NCBI GenBank assembly: GCA_900239685.1
Contig: OENT01000761.1
Span: 1 to 64,000 of the forward strand
From: Rotaria macrura
Taxonomy: Eukaryota > Rotifera > Eurotatoria > Philodinida > Philodinidae
Reading direction: 5' to 3'
Length of the DNA stretch: 64,000 bases
A program made the translations under genes and the position numbers. The notes under the pieces are model-generated. The model saw only the letters and a list, made by a program, of their open reading frames with translations. It did no database searches and was not told the DNA's origin. The number at the start of each line of letters is the position of its first letter. Within the stretch, counting starts at the first letter, position 1. This document shows, one piece after another, positions 11,079 through 20,570 of the stretch.

Positions 11079-13552
11079 TACAAGTGTAGATGTATTAAAT
11101 CTAAAACAGAAAATTAGAATATCACTTGATAATTGCATCCCATACAATATTTTCAATCCCAGAAAACGGTTTCTTCCCGAAGAAGAAAGACCAGCAACTA
11201 CGATGTTTTGAAAACATTAGGAATGATTCTAAGTGATGCTTCGCTTCCTCAGTTGAGGAGATTATTTTTTTTCTTTACTATGAAAACATAATAAGAAATA
11301 AATATCACGTACTCTCTCGTTCAAACGGAAACTCTCGGAACATAACCCAAACGGCCAAAACTCTCGATCATTAACACTTAAGTATGCATGCTATCTTTAG
11401 TTTAGTAATTAAGGTAAAGGAAATTTAATGCAAATAGGCCTAATGCTCTATAACTGATCTGGTTCAATATCGCACCAGGATAACCCTGTATCAGATGAAG
11501 TTTTTTTAGAAGCAATTCACGCTTGATTGAACTATTAGAAACGGCAATACATAAAAAAGGAGAACAATCAGTTTTATTATTTTTCCTTTTCAAAATTTGA
11601 AATTCAATAACACTTGGTTCTACATTAATCAATATCTATTTTTGATTTTTTCTCATTAATCAAATATTTACCGAAAGAACACATAATGTTCCTTTCACTA
11701 AAAGTTTTCTAATCGATTGAAACTCGGTCATAGAGTTACGCCTAATGAATTTTGACGGTGATTGACTTTCTTGTAGATTCATCCTCATTGATGCATAGCA
11801 ACAATTTTTTCCAATAAAAATCATTCTCAAATTCTGCTACGACGTACCAATTTTTTGTGAGATGAACAACTGAAACTTAGATGGGAAAGAAAAAAATCTT
11901 GTGCAAAATCAAGTCAGCAATTTCTTTATTTCCTTAATATTCAGACACATGTCCATAAAAATAGCATATTCGTGTTCAATAAAGTGAGATGTATCATATT
12001 GATGATGAAATATTCACATTAATAGTAAAAGATTGTTGTAGCTTCACAGAAAAGAGCAGCTTGATGTAAATTAACACATAGACAAAGGTTATAGGATTAA
12101 AATTCTGTAAGATCATAGATAAGAAAGTTGATAATCCTCCTTTTTTCATACTAAAATTTTGAGTGTGCAGATTTCTTTTCACCCTTGTTATGATGGTAAT
12201 GCCAGATTTCGAGAAAACCTCCAAGATTCCTTTTCTCACGATACAGTATTTAATAATAAGTTTCAATTTCTTTACTGATATTATCAAACTTGATTTTTAC
12301 AGGAGTGGTCGATTTGAGAACATATTTTTGTTTCAATATATTTCATCCAGAGATCTGCAGTTTTTTTTATCAATGGACACGTCTGTAGTGATTTGGATGA
12401 GGGAAAGGGATTTTCTCCTTAGTGACCACTAACAGGGAAATTCAGAGTTTTCAAACTAATTTCGATTGAGAGACTTTGAAAGTCTTCGAAGTCTCTCAAT
12501 CGAACAAAGGAAAATTTCTTAAGTCTCTTTCCCTCATCTCAAAGGGTAAGATGTTCTCTTACAAATACAACAATGCTCAGTTCTACAGTTTGAAATAGAG
12601 TGAAATGAAATTTGTATGGGCTGAGGATTTATTTTGGGTCTTGTTCTCAAGTACACTCATGAAAGCTAATCTAGTACACTAAAAAAATTTCGTAAGTTGA
12701 CGTTTATGGACCCAAAATTTCAGAAAAAAATGTTGAGAGAGATTCCATACACCACCTATCGAAAATCAATTTTAGAGGAAGGGAGGATCCTTAATCAAGA
12801 TTTATAAATTTCAGCTTAACACAGGCTTTTCGTCGATATCCATACTATATTTGAGCTTGAAGTATCTAGATAAAAAAAGCAATCATGTTACTTTCAATTT
12901 TTGACAAAAGGTGTCAGAGAAGTAATACTTCGCTTGGTTTTTATTTCATATTTTCGAGAGTCAGCACTGATTTATTGAGATCCAATTCGAGTTCTTGTAA
13001 TGATAGGATAAATATAATAGAATGAAGAAAAACAAATAGCTGTGCAACATGTACGTGAGTTTGTTGATGATAAATATTATGTGTCTATATTTTTGGAATA
13101 CAAAATAAGTCAAGGATATCTTCATCTATATAAATGGAATTTAACATACCGTAATCTTTTGAGTTTTGGAGTAAAGTTTATCAACCATTAAATCTAAGTA
13201 AGTAGAAAGTTGGAAATTATATTTTAACTGACAAGAATAGGTTTTTGATAAGCTAACATAGTCAGGTAACTGTTCTCATTTCTCAGTGCATATTTTGGAT
13301 TTCTACGTACCATCATACGTATTTATGAGTTTACAACGCCGCTTACGTCCATATTTTTTCAAAGTTTCTTCCGTTCTCTGAGCAGGCTATAGTACAACAT
13401 AAGGGCAGACGTAAAACAGAACGAAAACTTTTTTTTCTTTTTTCGTCTATTTCACTATCGAATGTGTCACATACTCAGACAAAAATATTCTGTTGGAAAT
13501 ATGACTTTCATTTTTATTTGATGAACTAACCATGTGAGAATAACATCGATTT
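11079..13552. other. gene-free interval with one strong hairpin
   Basis: No gene supported. ORFs at 11402-11632, 11994-12287 and 12163-12432 lack domain resemblance and splice context. The notable structure is the hairpin at 12461-12504 described separately. Confidence 0.5.
12396..12538. repeat. nested inverted repeats with a 16-bp perfect hairpin
   Basis: 12461-12476 (TTCGATTGAGAGACTT) is perfectly complementary to 12489-12504 with a 12-nt loop. The loop region itself contains AGACTTTGAAAGTCT, so alternative stems are possible. A second perfect 12-bp inverted pair, GATGAGGGAAAG at 12396-12407 and CTTTCCCTCATC at 12527-12538, flanks it. This may be a small foldback or a structured transcript element; no neighbouring gene uses it as an obvious terminator. 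Confidence 0.7.
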
Positions 13553-13599
13553 TTAGCGGTTTCTATCATATAAAAGGACGCAGATAATCTTGAAAATCG

Positions 13600-13740
13600 C
13601 TCCTACCTGTCTCTTTTCCAGACCCCATGTTCTTCCTGCATTGAGATCTGAAACCGGATTAGCAACGAAAAATGCATGAGGTCGAAACTCGACATAAGCA
13701 CCGACTGCATCACCCAAAGACCCCAAACACACCAAAACTT
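13600..13740 (-). pseudogene. ADP-ribosylglycohydrolase fragment
   Basis: About 40 residues read clearly as the first motif region of an ADP-ribosylglycohydrolase: GSLGDAVGAYVEFRPH, then NPVSDLNAGRTWGLEKRQ. They match the corresponding part of the full-length gene at 47843-49357 (GLSVGDALGASVQYRPRQ...). The following FTDDT/WTDNT motif and everything downstream are missing. The open frame continues to 13945 on one side and 13553 on the other with unrelated sequence. A donor-like GTAGGAG follows the last matching residue, but no continuing exon is found before the hAT gene. The residues differ enough from the local full-length copy that this is not a recent duplicate of it. Best read as a truncated remnant. 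Confidence 0.65.
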
Positions 13741-14266
13741 TTAACACCGAATTAGCCAATGAGATCGCTAGAAACGTTAATACACCTTTAACCAGCGTTC
13801 CGAATGGAATTGTAAAATAAAATGGCCTCGTACACTTTGTTTTATTGAACAAAATGTATCGGTACACTTTACTTTTGGAAGCAAAGGGTATCAAAGTGTA
13901 TACATCGAAATTTATAGTATTATCTAGAAAAAAAAACGTGTTCATTTTAATGCCTGTTCAATAATATAAAACAAATGCATAATATTAAATAAACAAGAAA
14001 TGTCCTATTGCTTCTCAATCTGATGCAAGTAGTAAAGTATTTCAATAAAAAAAGCATACTGCTTTACGTTAAAACCAATTCAAGTTCTAAAGAGTGCTTT
14101 TTACAATGAAAAAAGAAGGCAAAAGTCAATCAATACTTTCATTGTCATTTGCTTCGCAATGCATATCGGCATGATCATTACAGAACCACATCGAGTCAAC
14201 ATCAATCCCAAATGTAATTCTGCAATAGTTGCACAACCATCTTGAACAATTTTCATCGAAATCAAT

Positions 14267-17200
14267 TCATTGATGTACCTCATGTTGATGACAGCATTGT
14301 ATAGCATTATTTTGATGTGGATCAATACCAGAAACCTCTCTTTTACAACCATTGGCACCTATAACAAAGGTAAGCATAATCAAATGCGGACAAAATGTAT
14401 TGTAACTTACATTTTATATATTGTGTTTTTTTCTTCTGCTTTTTCTTTGCAAATTCTGATTCAAGAGATTCTCGACTTCGTTTAGAAACTGATCGAGTTT
14501 GTTTGGATGGTATATAGTCATCAGGAACGTCGAGTAAGAGTTGTACTTGGTGAAGACGACGGTTGTGATCCCTGTCGTTCCATGACTGAAAGGTTTTATC
14601 AACAACTTGTTCGCATTTTGCACTTAAAAAGAAATCAAATATATTTAAGATCAAAGGTTTATAATTTACCTTCTCAAATCTTCCTTCAACAACATTCGTA
14701 CGGTCATTAAAATATCTAACGTAGGAATCTTTAAACGTGATCTTCCTGTTGCTTGAATCCGATTTGCAGCAGAAAACTAAAAATTAGAAAGATAATATTA
14801 TTAAAAAGCTTTTAAAAGATTTCAGCTTTAACATACACCCCTTTCGCATTCAGCCGAGTTCGTTGGCGAAATTAAATAGACATTGAGTAATAACAAAATA
14901 TTTTTATATTGAGTTAAAAAATGACAATTTGTGGTCGTCTTTAGTACAATAAAATCTTTCCAAAAAGTTTGATCGAGTTTAATTGTAGAAAAAGTACTTG
15001 TGAAGTCTCCTAATGGTTGTTTTAACGATTCCCATTCGTTTCGAACGATATTCGAATCAAAACCAGGAAATTTCCTGTACTTTTGTCGAAGAAAATCAAG
15101 TTCGAATCTACCATAGTCAAGACAACTGATATTTTCTTTGTTCTTAAATAAATATTGTGGATCGAATAGTACTGATAAACATTCTTGTACTTTAGATTGA
15201 GTAAAGCGCCTATCTAGCTCTCGTAAAAGTCTTTGAATATGTTCGTAACAGTTACTTAAAAGCTTTTTACGATTAATAAGATGAAGTTTAAAGCTTCCAT
15301 ACGATTCATCAATAGTTGATTGTATATAATCGGACAAGGCTGGACCTATTGAGGATGTTGATTGACAATAGGTCCAACTTTCTAAAATTCTTTTTTCTTC
15401 TTTAATCATTTCCATTAAAGTAAAATATGAAATTTTATCGCTTTGCATATTTTTAGTTAATGGAACTAAAGCATTTTAAAAAGCAAACTTAATAGTAAAT
15501 ATTGTTCTGAAAAAAATAAGGAACTTACCTAATACTGACTCGTGTAGATCATAATGGAAATGTAAGTTAAATAAAAATTCGGCGTTCAAAACAAATTTTA
15601 ATAAATCTTTAGCTGCTTCGCGTTCAGCAGTAGAAATTGTAGCATCGGTTGCTATGTCTTCGAGGTGAGCAAACAGTGATTGAGAACCTAAATACAAAAT
15701 TAGATAAAATTTCTACATAATTACTTTTATATTTTAAGACCTGGTTGAATGTTTAACATGATGGGATTTATGCAACCTTGTATTGATGACCAGCGAATAT
15801 CATAAATTCTTTTGAATTTTACTTCTGAAAGGTCTAAATAATTTTGCCATTGTTTGAATTTATATTGTCTTGAACTACTCTGGCTAAAATATCCATATAA
15901 TTTGCTAATTGTATTTTCAAAACTTAAAATCGATTCATGTAACACAAGTTTTTCATTCGCAATAACGTATATTAAGGATTAAACAAATAAATTATTGATG
16001 TAGAGCAAAGATACTCACGGTTAACTTTTGACTTGTAACATGCGTGACTTCCCACTAAAGCAAATGAGTGTGCAACACATGGATTGAACTCGATCCACTC
16101 ACAGTTAAACTCGCGACTGATTTTAGCAAGAACGCCTTCGTGTATTCCTGAAAACATTGCATCCAACATTATCAATTACTACACTGCAACATCATAGGAA
16201 ACTCACCAGTAAATGTACTAACGTTATCCGTCGCTAACCAGCAACTTTTTGAAGGATTAATATCATCTTTCTTCCATAATGTATAGATTGGTTTAACGAT
16301 GTTATTAGCCGTGCCATCTCCTTCTAGATCCATCAAGCCGTAAAAGGCTGTTTTGGGTTCAAAGTCATCGATGTGTCTGACGTATATGATACAACTTTTT
16401 TCAACTGTTCTAGATGTTGACTCGTCCATCATCTACCCTGTTGTCAAATAAGAGAATAAAATATTACATATATTCTGTAAATTTACATACCAATGACCGG
16501 ACTGGATTGAATTTTTTCTACTAGTTCTTCGTGCAGAAATGATGACATATGTTGTATGAAGTCCATGGCGGCTTCACTATTACGATATGATACACCTGAA
16601 ACTTGAGCAGGTAGTATTTTTACGCCCATTTTCTCGAGCAATATACATAATGGTTCTATCGACGACAACGGATTATCTTGCTGGCAGATATAGATACATG
16701 AAAGAATTAAGTTTTTTATTGCTTGTTCATGTTTATCGATCTCCTTTCCTCTAGTTAAATGCCAGCTTGGTTGTGATCGAGACGAAAATAACAATTCTTG
16801 TGTTTCGGCTTGTTGATGGACTTCATTTTTATCTTTATGTTGTTTGATTTTATCAAGAGAGAAAACTGTCATACCATTTGTACACCATACATTTTCTTTT
16901 CCTATACAAAAAGTTATCTTAGTAATTTGAGCTATTCTTTATCTACAGAAAAGAGCTTCATGTCTAATACTAACTGAAGATGCATGAGCAAAAGAAAGAA
17001 AGATAGGTTTTTTTAAATGCAATCTTACCGTTTGTATTTCTTTTTTTGGAATATTTTTCGCATAATCGGCACCGCATTGCACCACCTTCGTAATACAACC
17101 AGCAAATGAACGATTCACGTTTACCACCAAAATCATCGAAAATATAGGTTTTGAATTGTGCTTCGATTTTCTTTTCCCATTGAGGTAAATCTTGTATACG

Positions 17201-17807
17201 ACGTTTTGGTTTATTAGATGTAACTAATTTGTTCTTGATATTTTCATTAGAGACAGAAAAATAACTATGATCATTTATTAAATCTGATGCTTTATTACTT
17301 GAATCTTCATCAACGATTTCACATTCTATATCACATGATGGTACTCGTTGTAAGATGGTACTGTTATTTTCACAGGAAATCAAGCAACAATCTGATTCAA
17401 TTGATGATAAACGAGTTGATTTATCGGATGATAATCATTCTGGATCCATTGACAACAAACGACGAGTTTTTTCACGTGGTAATAAACGTTCTGGTTCAAT
17501 TGGTGATAAACAACGAGTTTTTTTATGTGGTGATAAACGTTCTGGTTCAATTGGTGATAAACAACGAGTTTTTTTTATCTGGTGATAAACGTTCCGGATC
17601 CATTGATGATGAACAACGAGATTTTTCACGTGTTGATAAACGTTCTGGATCCATTGACAACAAACGAGGTGATTTCTCTGATGATAAACGTACTGGACCT
17701 ATTGATGAAAAACAACGCGTTGGTGCTACTGAAGATAAAGTATGTTGTGGCAGTGAAACTCCATTTTTATTCCAAATTTGATATAAATTCAATTGATCTT
17801 TACTCAT
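14267..17807 (-). CDS. hAT-family transposase (ZNF862-like), N-terminus disrupted
   Basis: A multi-exon gene with short introns that encodes a DNA transposase of the hAT superfamily, which cuts and pastes elements carrying CAG-type inverted ends. Domains in order: a 17-residue tandem repeat region rich in LSPIEPER; a TTF/BED-like zinc finger (MRCRLCEKYSKK, then ENVWCTNGM after an intron, then a helix ending KIKQHKDKNEVHQ); the RNase H-like core with first acidic motif MMDESTSR and second motif ATDNVSTFTG; an insertion domain; and the C-terminal signature NSAECERG joined by splicing to FSAANRIQATGRSRLK with TLDILMTVRMLL. A last exon adds a Cys/His tail (CANGCKREVSG). The three catalytic acidic positions are present. 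Lesions: one extra T in a T8 run near 17570 shifts frame within the repeat region, and a TGA interrupts it near 17433. The core appears intact but the N-terminus is broken unless these are sequencing errors. I found no convincing terminal inverted repeats around it. Confidence 0.82.
17402..17723 (-). repeat. 51-bp coding minisatellite, about 6 units
   Basis: About six units of 51 bp encode, on the minus strand, a 17-residue repeat like KTRCLSPIEPERLSPHK. It lies in the N-terminal part of the hAT transposase. Outer units drift to LSMDPERLS. Unit length is a multiple of three, so copy-number change would preserve frame. One unit carries eight T where its neighbour has seven, which breaks the frame. 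Confidence 0.85.
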
Positions 17808-17937
17808 CTGAAATAAATAACACAACAAACATTAACATTGATTCAGTTAACAAAGGTCAGTTAATAATAATCTGTTCAATTCGTGTTAAAAGAGAAAAGA
17901 AAATAATGAATACTCTAAATAAAAGAGAAAATAGGAA

Positions 17938-17958
17938 TCACTGGCAGACGGCCAGTGA
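17938..17958. repeat. small perfect hairpin
   Basis: TCACTGGC and GCCAGTGA form an 8-bp stem with the 5-nt loop AGACG, about 130 bp upstream of the hAT start. It may be a subterminal element of the transposon; no partner was found on the other side. Confidence 0.4.
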
Positions 17959-18123
17959 CCAGTAGTAAAAATGAAGAAAAGAGGTCGTACTGTAAATTAT
18001 AAGCTTTTTACATCCACTGACATTAGTATTAATTTATGTAAGAAAAGATTTTTCGATCGAACACAAAGTGTTAATTTTGTAAACACTGTGTTCTGTGTAT
18101 CAGTGTGAAGCTAGCACGACGGA

Positions 18124-18455
18124 GCTAGCACGATGAAACAGAGATTCAACTATAAGTCTTCTCAGAAGTATTGCCGGCCCATAAAAACCAGACCATTCGA
18201 TGTAGAATTTAATTCTGAATCAAATGATGATACTTTTATTCCCCAGCAATACTTTGAGAAAATTCTATCTGATTTTTCTTTCCCTGTTTAGAAGAAAACA
18301 AAGGTGTTGGTAAAATTTCTTCCTAAGAATTGCTGGGGAATAAAAGTATCATCATTTGATTCAGAATTAAATTCTACATCGAATTGTCTGGTTTTTATGG
18401 GCCGGCAATACTTCTGAGAAGACTTATAGTTGAATCTCTGTTTCATCGTGCTAGC
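18124..18455. repeat. near-perfect inverted repeat, 127-bp arms
   Basis: 18124-18250 and 18329-18455 are reverse complements with a single mismatch (18195), separated by a 78-nt loop. Both arms begin GCTAGCACGATG and end CCCCAGCAAT. Weaker similarity continues outward on both sides (TTCTGTGTA...GTGTGAAGC), with a small extra GCTAGCACGACGGA insertion on the left. Each arm, read inward, has an open frame starting MKQRFNYKSSQKY, and the + and - strand frames match each other, so the arms may be inverted copies of one coding or ex-coding exon. The 99% identity implies a recent event or ongoing gene conversion. An assembly artefact at a hairpin is also possible. Confidence 0.85.
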
Positions 18456-19146
18456 TTCACATTGATGTTCTGTGTACACTTTGTTTTTGTAAGCAGCGTG
18501 CAAAACAGCGTGTACCCAAGACTTAGCAAGTGTTGCGTACATTTTGATTATGCTAGGTACACCTGCTATTCGTATCGCTGCCTTTAACTCATCTTTTTGA
18601 GATGAGTTAACCAAATCGAACGATAACGCACCAATCAGATATGATTTCGTTTCACCAATAGGAATAAAAATGTGGCGACTTCTATATTTACGCTTTTTCG
18701 AGGGAGACTTGTCTGTTTGAAGAATGCCAGTGATGATATTTCTCGAAGTCGAAGTGAAATCGACTATTTCATATGTTTTCAGGCATATTTTGCACTAACA
18801 AAAAAAGTTACATACATTATTATTCATTTCGGAATGATACCACAATATGTTCGTTTTTTAAAATCGTATTACCAAGATTTTCTGCGTAAATCTTTTCCTG
18901 TTTATCAATAGTTCTAAAAGTTCTTTAATAAAAAGTTACTTTATAAATAATTTGTTGTTTTTTGTATTATAATAACTTGTTCTTAATGGAATGATCTATT
19001 TTTAAATAGATTTTATTTCATCAAGTTATTAACAATGCCTTTGAAGCAATGTGCTATTAATCACACACGTACGCTAGCGACACTTCTCATGCATTAATAC
19101 GCTTTTTGCTATGCAATTTCGCTACTTGAAAGAGGCTTGCTCCATT
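18456..19146. other. interval without a supported gene
   Basis: Contains only short frames (18288-18614 minus runs out of the inverted-repeat arm; 18672-18911 plus has no family resemblance). Confidence 0.4.
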
Positions 19147-19489
19147 CCCAGGTCGAACAAGCACGGCCGTAAACGACCGTATACGGAGGAATACGGCAAA
19201 ATACATGGTCCGGTATTACGATCGTATATCTCCGTGTCGTATACGGAGGGATACGACGATATACGGAGAGTAAAACAATCGTTTACGGTCCTCGTATACA
19301 AAATCCGTCAACGGTTTCCGTTTTCCAGCGTATTTCTCCGTATGCGATCGTATTTGCCCGTATACGATACGGCGATATACGACCGTAATACTGGACCATG
19401 TAAAACGCTAAAACGACCGTTTACGGTCGTGTGGGGAGCGTATACGGTCGTTTACAGCCGTATACGAAGTCCGTAATCGTCGACCTGGG
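19147..19489. mobile_element. CG-rich palindromic element built of CGTATACGG words
   Basis: Bounded by the inverted 10-mer CCCAGGTCGA (19147-19156) and TCGACCTGGG (19480-19489). The interior is packed with variants of CCGTATACGG and CGTTTACGG in both orientations. A 28-bp inner inverted pair at 19203-19230 and 19374-19401 matches at 26 of 28 positions (ACATGGTCCGGTATTACG...). Base composition is much richer in CG than the surroundings. It has no coding sequence of its own; the open frame across it is a consequence of composition. Flanking duplication is not clear. Probably a non-autonomous foldback or MITE. Confidence 0.75.
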
Positions 19490-19576
19490 TTTCTCATTGA
19501 AGGATTAACTTTTTGGTGTGAACCGCTGTTGAATTAAAAAAAAGTTAATTCGGTCGAAATTTAGGTGTGTTTGTGG

Positions 19577-19774
19577 TCAAAGCGTTTCCATCATGGAGCC
19601 CAGAACTCTATTAAACATTTCGCCATCTATATTTTATGGAGGGTCATTCATTATCTGTTCGAGATCTTCTGGTGTTGAGATCATTTGTTCCTCGGAATCT
19701 TCAAATTGACATACGAGCCAAAGTTTGTCTACATGTGAAGGATAAATTATCATCGCGAAATGTTTTCGGAATAA
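19577..19774 (-). pseudogene. possible gene remnant with in-frame stop
   Basis: After a good acceptor (ATGCCTTTTAG) the minus strand reads a protein-like segment containing YPSHVDKLWLVCQFEDSEEQ then MISTPEDLEQIMNDPP, a TAA at 19634-19636, then in the same frame NIDGEMFNRVLGSMMETL and a second stop. The acidic, helix-like composition differs from random frames nearby. No family was recognised. Either the last exon of an unseen gene ending at the TAA, or a pseudogene. Confidence 0.35.
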
Positions 19775-20243
19775 CTAAAAGGCATGGTATGTAATCTAAA
19801 ACAGAACATAAACACATGGCTTGATAATTGATGCTATAAGAAACCACATTTTCAAGCAATAATGCAAATTTCCTTCATAGTAAGAAGAAAATAAATGATT
19901 TCACTATTTCAAAAGAGAGACATTTGTTTACTACGTGTATCTTTCCGTTAAATTAAAAATTGTTCTTTTCATTTGTTTTGACAGAACTGACGATGGACGA
20001 CAGCAATGTCACATGTTATTATAAGAGGAAAATACTAAACAGAGCATCCGTTTTTTAGATGATATTCTTTATCATCGAGTATCAAATAATTCCTTTATTA
20101 AAAACTGAACTTCTTTACATTTGATAATAAAATAAGCATTTGCAAGTGTCGGTTTTACATATCTTTTTTTGTCTTAATATATTTAATCTTAATAGGCATT
20201 GCTTAATAAAACAAAGATTTATTTTAGTGTCTGATTACAAGAG

Positions 20244-20570
20244 TCATACACGAAATATTTCCACAGGTTGTTCGGGCACACTTTCACAATTTGACCTGCG
20301 GCTGTCCAAATCCATCAAAAGTTCTTTTACTAACTCAATGGCGGTGTCATAATATAGCCGAGCAAATCCGTTTTCACTGCACATTGAAGCTTGGTCAATG
20401 TTTGTTTGTATTTGAATAAGTTGTTTGGTATGAATATCCATGCCTTGAAAATAAATGACAGATGAAGAAGATCTCAGTTTCTGATAATAGTTTCATGTCC
20501 TACCTTGGTTTTGAAAAAGAATAATAGGACAAAGTGTCAAATCAGAACAGTGGTAATATTGAAAATGCAT
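20244..20570 (-). CDS. small two-exon gene, 88 residues, function unknown
   Basis: Exon 1 (20570-20504) begins with ATG and ends at a CAAG/GTAGG donor. A 60-nt intron follows, and exon 2 (20443-20244) begins after TTTTCAAG. The joined frame is 267 nt, a multiple of three, and ends in a stop after VPEQPVEIFRV. The protein begins MHFQYYHCSDLTLCPIILF and continues into a predicted helix (IQIQTNIDQASMCSENGFAR, then YYDTAIELVKELLMDL). The frame stays open upstream of the chosen ATG, so a longer N-terminus is possible. The helical part resembles small trafficking or MIT-like helical modules in composition only; I make no functional call. Confidence 0.45.

Noticed and set aside
18288-18614. 108-residue minus-strand frame as a stand-alone gene
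   Set aside because: It spans one arm of the inverted repeat and unrelated flanking sequence; no start context or splice partner supports it.
19111-19476. 121-residue frame with RPYTEEYG-like repeats
   Set aside because: Produced by the CGTATACGG palindromic element; the apparent amino-acid repeats mirror the DNA words.
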